Assembly: GCA_013368375.1 (NCBI GenBank)
Contig: JAACJP010000014.1
Location: 620,001-684,000, forward strand
Length of the DNA stretch: 64,000 bases
Reading direction: 5' to 3'
DNA from: Tricholomella constricta
Taxonomy: Eukaryota; Basidiomycota; Agaricomycetes; Agaricales; Lyophyllaceae
The notes beneath the pieces were generated by a model. The model was not told the origin of the DNA. It saw nothing but the letters and a program-made list of their open reading frames with translations, and made no database searches. Made by a program: the position numbers and the translations under genes. Shown one piece after another: positions 34,410 through 46,333 of the stretch; positions within the stretch are counted from its first letter, which is position 1; each line of letters opens with the position of its first letter.

Positions 34410-36289
34410 ATGATCGCAATCATTTCGGGTAACTACCTGCGATCAGGAGTCCTTTCACCTCCGAAGTGGCTCAACTTGTTCTCACCCACATCAACTCCTC
34501 GCGCTTCAAGGCTTTGGCCGCTGCCTAGCACCCATTCTCCCAAAGAAGTTATGGCAAAAGCGAAGGAACCGTACGTCGCTCTATGTCCTCCTTCTCCACG
34601 CATTGCTTAAGATGGATAACAAAGGTCACAATGGGCGTTAAAGCTGTGCATCGGCAGCGAGAGCAAGCTTAACCTCCGCAGCCTTCCTCGAGAGATGTGG
34701 ATCAACGTTTTCGAGTCCATGGAATCCTCCTCCGATCTTCTCAAGGTCGTACTGACATGCAAATACTTCTACTCTCTGGCCATTCGAGTCCTTTATCGCA
34801 ATATACATTGGCTAGGACCTTTCTTCTATACACAGAACGTGTCCTTCTGGAAAAATCATGCACCCTCCGTGGTACTGGCCCCTACCTCACTCACGATGGC
34901 AATTTGCTTGGTCAACCAGATGAGTTACACTCGACATGACCCAACCGTTGGTATTGTCGAGGAGGACGGTTCGTGGACAGTCATGCCTGGGGCACACCAC
35001 TCAACGATTCCGCCTCCCCAATCCACATACCGAAACCCTCACTTCTCCAAGAAGCTCACATTCTACGCATCACAGGTCATGTATGATGCCATTTTGAAAC
35101 GAGTATCTTCGTTCACGAAGCTTCGGGAACTCGTTTTCCACCTTTCTGAGCTCCCTGATACAATATTTTCGACGATTAAGCTCTTACCATGCCTCAAAAA
35201 TCTTTCCATCCAGTATTGTACGCTGCCGGCGATTGACCTCGAGCCGGACCCGAGCTTCTCGGAGCTCCCACTCACAGAGCTCACCCTTTGGTTCAACAAA
35301 GGCGAGCCTGACACAGTATCGAAGTCGAACTGGGTGTACACACTATACCTCTGCACCGCAAAGAATCTGCGCACTCTCCGCGTCGACTGGACTTCCACCA
35401 CTGGGCGGTTTCTCTCGCAGCGCAACCCCATCGCGCCCATCGCGCCGCTCAGGACGCTCACGGAAGTGGCGATCCGTTTCCCCCCCGGCAAGCTGTGGCT
35501 GTCAGACGAGGACGAAAAAGCCGCTAATGACCCACTTACCGCATTTCTGCTTGGTTCGCCGAGCATCGAGCGGTTCTCGTGCGTCAATCGAAGGTTTCAA
35601 TTCCGGTTTCCCGCCACGGTACTTTCAAAGCTGAACTTTTGCTGCGGCGGTGCGGCCTCGGTTGTGGGGCTCCTCAATTCACGACCTGTGGAACACGTCC
35701 AGCTCTCCGACGTGGAGAGGGATCTAGCAGGCGTGGTTCATACGCTTCAAAAGATTGCGAGGCTCAAGCCCCATCTTCAAACGCTGTCTTTCAGTATGCA
35801 TAAATGGGATGAGGAGATCTTATACGCACTGGTTGATTTGTTCGCCGACGTGCGCAAACTTCGAATCAAATTTACTGCTGGATTCATCCAAGAGGTAGGA
35901 GTCCCTCGATATCGAATATCGCTCAACTGACTGATCGACAACAGCAATCTCTGCTCAGTCTCGGCGCCCGATTCCTCTATAGATTCCCTCAGCTTGAAAC
36001 GCTTCAATTATACCAAATTCCGTCCCCAAGCCCAGACGCGGGCGACCACCATGCATCTCCTCTGAGTCGGGTGAAGCAAATCCCCCATATCGAGGTTTTA
36101 CCCCGCAACGCCCCGGCGGACGACGACGATGCGGTGAAAGAGTTTCTTAGCGCTTGGAGGCGGTCTTGTCCCTCACTCAGACAGGTACAGCTGACTGAGC
36201 GGTTTGTTTGGCGCCGTGCCTTCAACGGCGATGAATGGTGCAAGCGACCTGCAATTCCTTCGGCGAGCAAAATATCCGAACTCTCTTAG
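34410..36289 (+). CDS. F-box/leucine-rich-repeat-like protein
   Basis: Three exons, 34410-34570, 34625-35894 and 35945-36289, give about 590 residues. An F-box follows the first intron: LNLRSLPREMWINVFESM and VLTCKYFYSLAIRVLYRN near 34670-34800. Degenerate leucine-rich repeats follow, such as FTKLRELVFHLSELPD, LPCLKNLSIQYC and LPLTELTLWF, up to FPQLETLQLYQIPS. Proteins of this build, very numerous in Agaricomycetes, are thought to link SCF ubiquitin ligases to unknown targets. The first exon is Ser/Pro-rich, and an alternative ATG at 34551 would remove most of it. Neither end shows damage. Confidence 0.85.
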
Positions 36290-36841
36290 ACCCGTTTTGG
36301 ACGTGGATCGGGACAATGTCCGGGCTGTTGTATGGCTATCATGGAAATGAAGGAAGGGACCATGTGTTTCAGCCACTGCTTTGCTTTGTATCTCACCTGC
36401 TATGTACTGACATGTAAATCGACTACCAAGGATTTCCTTTTCTATTGATCGTGTACGATTCTTGTAGATCTGACCCAAGGTGAACGTCCTGATTTGCTTC
36501 CACGTAGTTCATTCTGATCTGAAAGGTCCTGAAACCGGGTCTCGCGACTGAGACGGCTAATGATTTTCTCCCATTGTCATCAGCTGTCAGGACCACCACC
36601 ACACAGCAGCTGACTCTGTTGGAATCGCAGCACCCACGATAGGTCATGTCAAGTAAATTAATGGAACTTCAGCCCAGTTCAGAGATGACACCTGCCCCAT
36701 GGTCCATGCGCTTCGAATTCCCAGACCTGGGCATGGCATCGTGAACCCTGTGGCGCCCCAGGGTTATATATATGAGATGCAAATCCATCTGATAGTACCA
36801 GCTTCGTCTCTCTGTCTCTCTAACTTTCAACTCTGACCACC
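36290..36841. other. Intergenic, promoter of the dehydrogenase gene
   Basis: About 550 bp. Apart from the TATA box near 36765 and a CT-rich tract before the start codon, nothing else is recognised. Confidence 0.55.
36765..36773 (+). promoter_or_regulatory. TATA box of the zinc dehydrogenase gene
   Basis: TATATATAT lies about 75 nt before the start codon and is followed by a CT-rich stretch (CTCTCTGTCTCTC), a usual start-site context in basidiomycetes. Confidence 0.65.
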
Positions 36842-38831
36842 ATGGCGACTATGCGAGCAGTTGTTTACGACCAACCTTTCAAGGTTTCGGTCCAGAAGGT
36901 GCAGAAACCAGCCATCCTCCACCCTGATGATATCATCGTGAAAGGTCTGTGATCTACTCGCCTCATCTACTGGGACGTCGCTGGAACTAGGATCTCAGTG
37001 ACCACGACTTGCATCTGTGGAAGGTAGGAAACGTTCGCTTCTCTCAGAGGTGTGTCGTTGCTGATTTTATCGTGCCAGTGATCTGCATATGTACGAAGGG
37101 CGAACTGCCGCGCAGGCGGGAATCGTCTTTGGGCATGAAAAGTACGCCATGATAATCAATTCTCGGATATAAACCTATTCTGATGACCTTTATTCTAGCA
37201 TGGGGATCGTCGACGTACGTGCCGTCGATGCCTTAAACGCTTGTTCTGACGACTTGTTGTCCAGGACGTCGGGGGTGGCGTCACTGTGAGATCGATCCAC
37301 TATTCTCTACGGAAAGCTTATTAATATATACCCTCACCAGCTGTTGAAGAAAGGTGACCGCGTGGTCATGCCCTTCAATGTTGCCTGTGGACGCTGCTTG
37401 AATTGCGAGGAGGGAAGGTCTGCGTTCTGCACCCACGTGAACCCCGGATTCGTGAGTTCTCCTGTCTTCGATTAATTTCCTGACTGATCACACTGCTATA
37501 GGCTGGCGGGTATGCTATATCAATATTTCAATTCAATTATGTCGACTGACTTGAGCCACGATGCAGTGCCTACGGGTAAAGTCAAACCAAACTCTGATAG
37601 AATCCTCACATGAATGATTTAAAACAGCTACGTCGCAATGGGACCTTATCCTGGCGGACAAGCGGTATGACAAATTTGGTCGTCTGTATCGGAACGTTTT
37701 CGATTTTTAAATTCTGTTTTCTTCAGGAATACGTCAGAGTCCCTTTTGCTGATTTCAACGCTCTCAAGTTGCCCCCGGGCACTGAGCATGAAGAAGACTT
37801 TGCCCTATTGGCGGATATCTTCCCAACCGTAAGCCTTCGCAACTCCAGCCTGAAGAATTCAACTGATTCTGAAGTATTAACTAGGGATGGCACGGTGTCC
37901 AACTCTCTGTATTTCCCCGCATCTCTTCAAAAACTTTATCCTCTTTCTAATGCCAACTTGGATCCAGGGCTTCCGCCCCGGAGAATCTGTAGTCGTATTC
38001 GGTGCTGGACCCGTCGGTCTGATGGCAGCGTACTCTGCCGTGCTGCGAGGTGCATCTGAAGTCTACGTCGTCGACAGAGTCGCAGAGAGGCTTGCAAAAG
38101 CCAAGGAAATCGGCTGCACGCCCATCGATTTCTCAGCCGGCGATGCTGTGGCACAGATCCTAGCGCTGAGGAACGGGTAAATGGATTCCTCTACCGTTCG
38201 TTTCCTCTCTTTGCATGAATTCTGATGATGTTTCCATAGGCAAGAAGTAGACCGTGGCGTCGATGGTAGGAATCTCCCACCCATGAGTTCTTTGTTGCAA
38301 TTCAAATATGTCTGCCTGTCTTTACAGCTGTTGGCTACCAGGCGACGACTGGTGACGGGAAGACCGAGCAGCCCAATGCCGTCTTGGAAGCCCTCATCCG
38401 TGTCGTGCGACCAACCGGAGGACTCGGCATTCCCGGCCTTTACGTTCCCAGTGACCCCGGCGCACCTGACTCCGCATCTGCCAAGTAGGTGGTACGCTCT
38501 CTCGAGCGGCCTCCTCACCTCTAATGTGACGCGTCTTGCAGGGGATACATCTCCTTCCCCTTCGGCAAACTGTTCGAGAAGGGACTTACCATTGGAACAG
38601 GCCAATGTAACGTCAAGGTAAGATCTGTTGATTGCTTTCCGATTTCGTTTAGGACACGGCTGACGCAAAATCCAGGCCTACAATCGCTACCTCCGGGACT
38701 TGATCATCGCAGGCAAGGCCAAGCCTTCCTTCGTTGTCTCGCACAACCTGTCGCTCGACGAGGCCGCCGACGCATACGAGAAGTTCGATAAGCGAATTGA
38801 CGGGTATACCAAGGTGTTATTGCACCCTTGA
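36842..38831 (+). CDS. Zinc-dependent alcohol/formaldehyde dehydrogenase-like protein (MDR family)
   Basis: About ten short introns. The assembled protein of about 395 residues starts MATMRAVVYDQPFKV. It has the medium-chain dehydrogenase plan. Catalytic-zinc residues are C and H/E in CICGSD and GHEN. Four structural-zinc cysteines sit in CGRCLNCEEGRSAFC. The Rossmann motif is VFGAGPVGLMAA, with an acidic residue after the second strand (VYVVDR) that predicts NAD over NADP. The long insertion and closing TGQCNVKAYNRYLRDL resemble glutathione-independent formaldehyde dehydrogenases. The reaction is predicted oxidation of an aldehyde or alcohol with NAD; the true substrate is unknown. The exon boundaries in ICGS and GLDV-type joints were checked by frame, and no lesion was found. 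Confidence 0.9.
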
Positions 38832-38922
38832 GGAACATAATACGAAGCTTGAAAGCCAGGGAAACAATTGTTGGAATATGTACAGTGTTATTTTGTCCCA
38901 AATAGGAACTTTTGCGCTTGAC

Positions 38923-40735
38923 TTATAGCGAAACGATCTCGATGTCTCCGGGATCAGGAGCGGTGGTGAGGAACGAGGTTACGCTTGTAGCGTTTGCGAT
39001 CACCTGAAGCCCGCACGTCTGAACGAAATCTCCGGATGCAATTCCTCGTTCCATGACATATTCCAAAAATCGCTGCAATGGGCACGTCGATCCTGGTCCA
39101 GAAGAACATCCTGGGACTGGGACAGGTGCCCCGTTGATCTGCGGAGCCATTAGCCTCACAGCAAATATGCCTCTGGATTACAAAACACTCACTCGAACGC
39201 GGACAAAGGTCTCTTCAGCACCGACTTGGAGCACCTTACGTCCTTGATTGCTGACGTGCTTGACCACCTCTTTTCCCGCACCCGAGTGCAACTCATCCCT
39301 TCGAGAGCAACATAGCCCCGAAAAGCAACCAGATACGACGATCGAAGTTCGCGGTTGGGATCGGGTTTCGTCAGTGAGAGGGGGTAGACTCCAGGTGAGG
39401 CCGAGCTGTTCCACAGACCCAGCGATGCCGCCACAACGGGCGGGAGGTTGTTGTCGTGCTATGTGAAGCATCAAAATACTTTTCAATGATGCATGTATGG
39501 CATGGAGGGAACTCGTTACAGTGAAACTCATTGGTGTGAAGGTGCCATCGTTGGAGGTCTGGTTAGGCCCGACCGCAAAGGGATCACCCATGGCTTCTAC
39601 CCATGGATATCCCGTTGCCGCTGCGACAGGATTACCGGGCCCGGAACTTGATGAAAATGCGTTTCAGCCTCAAACTCGTAGTAAAAGGAGCATAGCCTCG
39701 CCCATAGTAGTAATTGAAATCATGAGCATATTCATAGTCTAACCATTCCGATTCTCCAACAAGCTCATAAGTCCAGTGCATAGTCGGCTCCGGACAATCA
39801 TCAAAAGAATGACCCTACCTTTGAATACTTCACAGAACCTCGTATCGCCGTTGATCCCCGCCGAAAACCCACACAGATCCTGCATGACGCCAACGTCAGC
39901 CGCACCGAGCGTCAGGCCGTCCAAGAATCCAAGAACCCATTCAATCTCTGCGCAATCTTAGCCTGATAATTCGCGCGAAACGCATTCGCCTTTGCCGAGC
40001 CTGTATTCCCCTGACTATAGCTGGGGCACGCCGCAGACGGCGTCAAAGAGTTTGCGAACGTATAATCCACCGAGTCCGGAAGCTTGATGATGCTGCCACG
40101 GTTGAGCTCGGGCGCTGCAAGGTAGTTCCCTTGTGACAAATATCCTCGTACAAAGTAGGTTGCAGTGTCGAGAACACGCTGTTGGGAGACCGACCTAGTT
40201 GAATTGAACATTGGTTGCGTGAAATACTTTACGAAGGACACCGGGACGTACCAAACAGTGAAGTTTGCGCCGCCCTTGGTGAATTGGTACCGCTCCCGCA
40301 AGTCCACTCCCAAACAATGCCTCTCCCGCTCCAGTCGCTGAAAGAAACGTCGGCTGATGCGGTGCATCATTTACGGGCGGTGTCCAATACGGTATGAACG
40401 CCAACGGACCCCGCGCAGTATACGTCGCATTCTGGAATTTCCCAAACAAGTTTCGCCATCTAGCGAACGAACCTGGCTCCGGGTACCGCCTGACGAGAAA
40501 AGGTGCAAGTGAGCTTTATGTGAGGTTAGGTGTGTTGGTGAGGGGCGTACGATCCATGGCGCAGGATGTAGGCCGCTTGGTCGATCACGCAGTTCGTGGG
40601 GGTTGCGGTGGGTATGCCGAACTGGAAGGGAGCGTCAAAATAGGGCGAAGCTGGGCCCGAATGTTGTAAAGGATCAAATGTGCCTGCGGCGGCGGCCGTG
40701 GCAAGGATGATGCAGAGTAGGAGTAGATCGAACAT
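38923..40735 (-). pseudogene. Histidine acid phosphatase (phytase-like), apparently damaged
   Basis: The N-terminus MFDLLLLCIILATAAAAG is a signal peptide. The catalytic RHG motif is intact across an intron (ILRHGSRYPEPGS), as is the second catalytic motif HDNNLPPVV (near 39445). Other family parts include FTVW, QQRVLDTATYFVRGYL, MQDLCGFS, YAHDFNYYYG and GYPWVEAMGDP. The C-terminus ends at 38923. The secreted family releases phosphate from esters such as phytate. Two faults are visible. Near 40314-40317 the frame changes between LSATGAGEA and LGVDLRERY, as if two bases were lost. Near 39640-39700 no GT donor joins YYYG to the next frame. Either the gene is a young pseudogene or these are sequencing errors; a 37-nt intron at the first site would avoid the shift but is very short. 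Confidence 0.72.
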
Positions 40736-41113
40736 CGTAAGGCGCGTACACAGCTGACCGTGAGGGGAACGAGGGCTTTAGAGGTCATGGAAATCGCTTG
40801 GGATTTGAAAAAGAAAAAATGGTAAGCATATAATAGTAAGCGTCCTTGCCATATCGCTGTTGTCCTTTCCCTTCGAAGCATCAGATAGAATGCGCAGGTT
40901 GTTGTTGAAGGGACGAACATTCGAAGGTGAACCGGGAGGCCCTGGGCCGCAGGCGATATTATACAATGCGTCAAGAATACTGTGATCTGCATAGTCCCAG
41001 ATGTAGAGAAAACATATGTCAGAACCCCAATTGGAATGCGAAAGAAGAACAGCGCGTAAGTATCAGTATCGGCGTTGATGATCACCGACAAGCATGTAGC
41101 TAGTCCTGAGTCG
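40736..41113. other. Intergenic spacer
   Basis: Lies between two minus-strand genes; carries the promoter of the phosphatase gene and the 3' end of the esterase gene. No clear motif seen. Confidence 0.5.
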
Positions 41114-42761
41114 TTAATAATCATTTGATAGAGATTGCAGAAAGAGGTTATGGTATAGATGTAGAGTCCATTCGTTGAGTACCGAAGGTAAACACCCTGA
41201 AAGCTTCATGAACTGTCGGACAGGTCGACAGACTCCTATAACCGACTCACAATGTAGGCAATCCTGTCCAGGTTCCGAATGGGCATCAGGTCGTTGCAAA
41301 TTAACATCCCACAAATCCAAATAAAACCATTTGGCTCCAAGCGCCCTCGCAGCCCTCGACTGCCGCCACTCCCTATCCCGCATCAGCCTACCTACCGCTC
41401 TCCTCCACAGCTCGTTGTGTACCTCGAAAAGGTCCCAGTCCCAGCGGGCTCGCTGACGCTTCAGATCAGCGGTATCGACTTGCGCCTTGAGACGGGGCAC
41501 GATATGTTTTTCTGCGTCCCGGGCTATGAGGCTGTTACCATAGGGGTTCGCACTCTTCTCGCATGCCGGGTGGCCTGAGGATGTTGAGCGATAGAACACT
41601 GTCAACCTGTTGATAGGGGAAATCCGCTTGATGATAAGTTTCATCTGATACAAGGTTGCCTCAGTATCATTGAATGACCCTCGTGAGCTATTGTGAATAC
41701 CATCTGCTTATACGTTTCTTTTACCCTGGCTTGTTCTTCCTTGTCCGACGACCTTGGCGGGAGCATCGCAAGTTCGTGTCGCGACCACTGAAGCCACCAT
41801 GTATCGACATAGTATGAATAGACAGACAGACACGCACGTGAGCACCAGCATTCATCAGCAAAATCGTATCTTCCGTGACTGAATCCTCCTCGCCAGGGCG
41901 TGGCCTAGCTGCCTCAGCGACATATTCTTCCCAGCCCGGAACGCGCTGGAAATCGTGGTACCAGTGATACGTTTTCGAGGCGCCCAGCCGCTCGGTGATG
42001 GCGCGAATGTCGCGCTGGCCGATCAACATGTGCTCTTCCAACATCGTCACCACGGGTCGCTCGAGTCGAGATTCGGGGACACCAGCACGGGCAAGGACTT
42101 TACGAGTCAGGGGGTCTTGAGGCTTAAGCAAGGCCTGTTTGACATTTTTGTGGTCGTGCATAGGAAGGTGCGGGGGGTTACGATCGAAGTCAAGGCCGGC
42201 TTGGTTTAAGAGATAACCAAGCGCATGATGATGTTGTTGTGTTATTGAATCTGCGCGAAAGGACCATAAGTACTTTTGCATTCAGGGCGTTCTTCCCCTC
42301 GTACCTCCAATAAGGATCAGTCCACCGGGACTTTTCAATAGCCTCACCATGAATTCCTCAGGATCCCACCTCCGCAATTCACCGGTGTAGGGAGTCCATG
42401 TCCAGTTCATGACCTGCATAAGACGCTCCTCGTTGACTTTGTCTTGAGAAGACGGAGGTGTTTTGCTAGTTGGGTCTGGAATTGCGCGACATCCCTTCCA
42501 CAGCCGATCCAAACGATTGGCGTATGCTGCCTGGAAGTCCTTGAGCGATGTGAATGGAGGCTGCCGAGGCTCCCATCGACCTGCGGCACATTCCTCTGGC
42601 AGACACCAATTGTTTCCTGGTTTAGATTTAGTGGCATTCTCAAAGTCACCGTATCTTGAATTATGAACAGGCTTCCCAATCCACGGCACCGAAGACGTTA
42701 AGATATACAGAAAGCCAAAGAGTATGATCCAGAAAAGCAGACGAGCACCAGTATTGGGCAT
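41114..42761 (-). CDS. PMR5/Cas1p-type GDSL acyl-esterase (PC-esterase family)
   Basis: The N-terminal signal anchor is LLFWIILFGFLYILTSSVPW. The Cys-rich opening CLPEECAAGRWEPRQPPF is typical of the family. The nucleophile motif GGDSITQQ spans an intron near 42240-42296 (GT-AG, phase 1). A middle region follows (HWYHDF, DTILLMNAGAH), then VFYRSTSSGHPACE. The C-terminal catalytic pair is DCLHWCLPSVLNEW, formed across an intron near 41210-41265, and the stop is at 41114. Family members add or remove acetyl groups on cell-wall or capsule polysaccharides in the Golgi. The anchor implies a type II Golgi membrane protein with the catalytic part in the lumen. All key residues (GDS, DxxH) are present, so activity is likely; the substrate is not known. 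Confidence 0.88.
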
Positions 42762-43173
42762 GAGGTATTAGGAAGGTGTGAAACGGGAACGACAGGAATG
42801 GCGCCGTCCGTACTTATCGTGATGAACTCAGGCCCGGGATTGACGATTCTTTCATGTAGTGAAATCAATCTGTCATAACAAAGCGTTAGCCACATGCATG
42901 CTTGAGTTATAAACATTTTGGTCGTCGTAATCGTCAGTTCTGTGGTATCCCAATTAATCGCGCTGAGCTGATCTGACCTGGAGCACCATAAGTATGCCAA
43001 TGGTGGGCACTTGGGTGATTGCTTTGTCGGCTCGTCTTTATTAAGGATGGTTAAACGATCGAAGGAAACCGGCAACTCCCGATCCAAACACGGCTAAACT
43101 ACGCGCAAAACACAGCCACAATCCACATCGACGACATCAAGACCTCCCCGGATTCCCCTCAAGACAAAATACG
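42762..43173. other. Divergent promoter spacer between the esterase and eL14 genes
   Basis: About 410 bp between divergent start codons. It includes CT- and AC-rich stretches just before the ribosomal gene. No specific site is identified. Confidence 0.5.
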
Positions 43174-43922
43174 ATGACAGTGAGTCTCTAAACCCTACCG
43201 GAACCTCTGATGGACCGTACGAAGATGCCCGCAACCAGGAAAAATGGAGTGGAAAACTATGTTTGATGGATGTGAAGAGTTCTTGTCGGATGACGTTTGT
43301 GGATGGGTGGATTTTGGCTGGCGGAGGGGACTGTTGCGGGCCTTCGACGGATCCATGTATCGTATTGGACGACGGGATGCTGAACTATTGTCTCTTCTCC
43401 CTTTAGGAATCTAACTTCAAGCGTTTTGTGGAGGTCGGCCGCGGTACGCCCTACTTGTTGCATATTTGTCCAAATTTTCGATCTATAACCGTTTTACAGT
43501 CGTTCTCCTCAAGAGCGGACCTTCCGCTGGCAAAATCGCTATCATTGCGGAAATCATTGACCACAACCGGGTATGTCCCCGTACTTTCGCGCCAAGACCT
43601 GTACCTCACCTTGAATTTCTAGGCAATCATCGACGGTCCCACGACATCAGTTCCCCGCCAATCATACCCCTACAAGCACCTCACCCTCACTCCCATAAAA
43701 GTCACTGGAATCCCCCGTGGTGCTGGAACTGGTGCTATCCGCAAGATCGCTGAGAAGGAGGCTGTTTCTGAGAAGTGGGAAAAGTCGGCCTGGGCACAGA
43801 GGCGGGCTGCGATCGAGAAGAGGCGATCGCTGAACGACTTCGGTCGCTTCAGCGTGATGTTGGCGAAGAAGCAGCGGAGAGATGTTGTGAGGAAGGCGGT
43901 CTTCAAGGCGAAGAAGGCTTGA
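43174..43922 (+). CDS. RPL14: 60S ribosomal protein L14 (eL14)
   Basis: The first coding exon is only ATG ACA (43174-43179). A 227-nt intron separates it from ESNFKRFVEVGR, and further introns follow after VGR (near 43442-43498) and after IDHNR (near 43570-43622). The product of about 140 residues contains the eL14 core RFVEVGRVVLLKSGPSAGK and AEIIDHNRAIIDGP, and a basic helical C-terminus (AKKQRRDVVRKAVFKAKKA). It is a structural protein of the large ribosomal subunit. The long first intron right after the start codon is a common feature of ribosomal protein genes in fungi and often affects expression. Complete, no damage. Confidence 0.95.
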
Positions 43923-44877
43923 TCGATGTTCTTGTCGGATGTCGCACACTTTGGGGTAACTGGGTCTCGTCCACCAAAATAAGACAAGATGCTGCATGCC
44001 TACGCCTTTCTATGTCCACCATGAATCTACATGCGCTATGCTCTTGCCATTCCGACTGACTGCTTAATTATGGGTCATCATGCCATCGCATCATGGAGCG
44101 TCCATCAAAATTGAAGTTGACCGTTCAATCATGAGATGACTTTTCCTTAGACTTCAAGACGAGTGGACGTAACTTGTCAATGTTCATTGTGACCTCTTCG
44201 ATTCCTCTCGACCGAATTTGTTGCCCATCTCAACTGGTCTGTCGAGAGGTATCTCCTGGTACCTCTTGGGTACCTCAGCATCATTTGGGAGGTACAGGAA
44301 CATCAAGATATATCATAAATTGCCGTTTGAGCAGTCAAACGCTAACGGAATGAGGGTTAGTGGGACCTGGCACAGGCTTGGGCAGCGACGGGCCCGCTTG
44401 GGGGCGCAGTACTTATCGAACGTCGACTGCAAATATAACCCTGGATTTGAACAAATTTTCTGGCTCGCCACAATCCAGTGCATAGCTTATTTTTTACTAC
44501 AGCATTTGCCAGGCGACGCCCACAGCCAAGATTTTACACTCAATTCTTAACTTTCATCGCAGAGTCTGCAGAACTCCGGACTACCGGCTTAATTGTGCGT
44601 ATGACCCTTTCACTCTTTAATTTATTGATATCAGCTTGATATCAATGAAATAACCAGGGTCGCACAAGGGGCCCCCCGCCTGACAGGGCGAGCTTGGGGC
44701 GAGCGTCGGGCAGGCTTGAAAGCAAGAATGTTTAACCCTCTGACGAGCGTCTATCGAAAAGTATAAGATAGGCGAGGACGCCAAACGTTCTGACCAGAAG
44801 ACACACAAGACCTCTTGTCGTATCTTCCGCTTCCGCCAATCACGGTCGTCGAGAACGCGCCTTCTATCCCCGTGGGT
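43923..44877. other. Intergenic, no gene recognised
   Basis: No domain or convincing exon seen; the right part must hold the promoter of the DUF1838 gene. Confidence 0.5.
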
Positions 44878-45913
44878 ATGATGCTTATCAAGTTCACCTC
44901 TCTCCTTCCCCTCTTGCTCCTCTCAAGCATGAGTGTCGAAGCGAGCATCTTTGGGATATCACCCACTCGCCGGCTCGGCGCTGAAGATCTCATGCGCGTG
45001 AGGGCGAGCACCGATGAAAATGAGAGCACGGTGGTCGAATGGCAAGGCCAAGTACTGTAAGCGCCCATGTACGATCCGCTATTCAGCAGGTTAATGTCGT
45101 CTCGTAGATCATACAAGCCCGGCGATACGCCTTCAGTGGTCTTTAACGTCCGCGGCATGAACATCGCACGCGCCAAGAAGTTGCCCGACGGCAGCTACGA
45201 TCTCCTCGGGAGAGAGCTGCAGCTCTACCTTGATCCCGTCACAGACCAGGTTCTCCACGTTTGGCAGAACCCCTTCAGTGGCAATCAAGTCCCAGGTTCG
45301 TCACCTACAATTATTTACGCCGATCTTTCCCTCATACCTGCCTAACCCTCTCATAGTCGTCCATGTCGCCAACAACCCCGTGTACCAGAACTTCCCCCCG
45401 GGAAACATTTACCTCGCGCGCGCCCAGCCCGGAGGGACCTACACCTTCCAACTCTCCATCCCATTGGCATACCCCAACCCCCTGAACCCGACGGCCGATC
45501 CCCAATCACCCATGTATCCCTACTCCGGCCCGACCCAGGCACGATACAGCGCCATCGAGTCCTTCACATTCACGTTCCCCGCCGCCGAGTTCACAAGCCG
45601 GTACAAATCCCTCCCATCGACGCAGGTGTACTGGACGCGCACCTCCCCGCTGCTGCCCTTCATGGCAACGCCCGCGACGAACGTCACTCTGCTTTTCGTC
45701 GCCAGCGGCTCGAAGGTCCCGGGCGGATGGCGGAATCTTGATAGCGTTGTGCGTAATGTTATTGAGACGAAGCTCCCTGCGTATAAGGAGGCGCCCACAT
45801 CGAGGGTGAGCCCCGGCGGAGGCGTGTCGAGCTGGAGCTACTTTGCGCGGCCCGAGGTGTTCCAGGCTTATCTCGACGGAGCTGAGTTCCCCCTGCCTGA
45901 CCCTCCGCTTTAG
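44878..45913 (+). CDS. Secreted DUF1838 family protein
   Basis: Three exons, with introns near 45059-45107 and 45295-45356. The N-terminus MMLIKFTSLLPLLLLSSMS is a signal peptide with a second in-frame ATG directly after the first. The DUF1838 signature is visible: STVVEWQGQVL, NVRGMNIARAKK, LLGRELQLYLDP, VLHVWQNPF and VVHVANNPVYQNFP. It continues to YWTRTSPLLPFM and a C-terminal GGWRNLD. The family occurs in bacteria and fungi and its biochemical role is unknown. Length (about 305 residues) is near that of the domain, so the protein is essentially one domain. Secretion is inferred from the signal peptide. No damage seen. Confidence 0.85.
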
Positions 45914-46333
45914 TTGAAATCCAATCAATGGACCATGGTCATGGGATGCAATCGGACTTGGAAGGAGCAGAGAAGTCGACATACTAGCACATCTTGTCTT
46001 TGTTGTTATTTTTTTATTCTTAATGTGATTATTGATGGGACGCTAGGATTGGTTAGAAAATGATATCTGGGGCTGATTCCGTGTCGCCGAATGATGCACT
46101 GGCCGTCATCAGAATCGCGGTCGGATACGAGGAACGAACTGGAACCAACGAGGAACACAACCAAACCCCGCTATCACGCGAGCTTGTAACGCTTTTTCAA
46201 ATAAATAATACACAGCGACAGTGACCCCCAATTGCAAAATGGCCCAATAACTTAGTAACGTCCATCCCTGCTCTCAGTCTATACATACGCAGACTCAAAG
46301 CTTCAAAGTCCAGACACCCTTGCATATCATGTA
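45914..46333. other. Convergent 3' spacer
   Basis: Lies between the 3' ends of the DUF1838 gene (plus) and the DUF6533 gene (minus). AT-rich ends consistent with polyadenylation; nothing else seen. Confidence 0.5.

Noticed and set aside
40585..41124. 179-codon minus-strand frame overlapping the phosphatase start
   Set aside because: Out of frame with the signal peptide and RHG exon, and not similar to any family.
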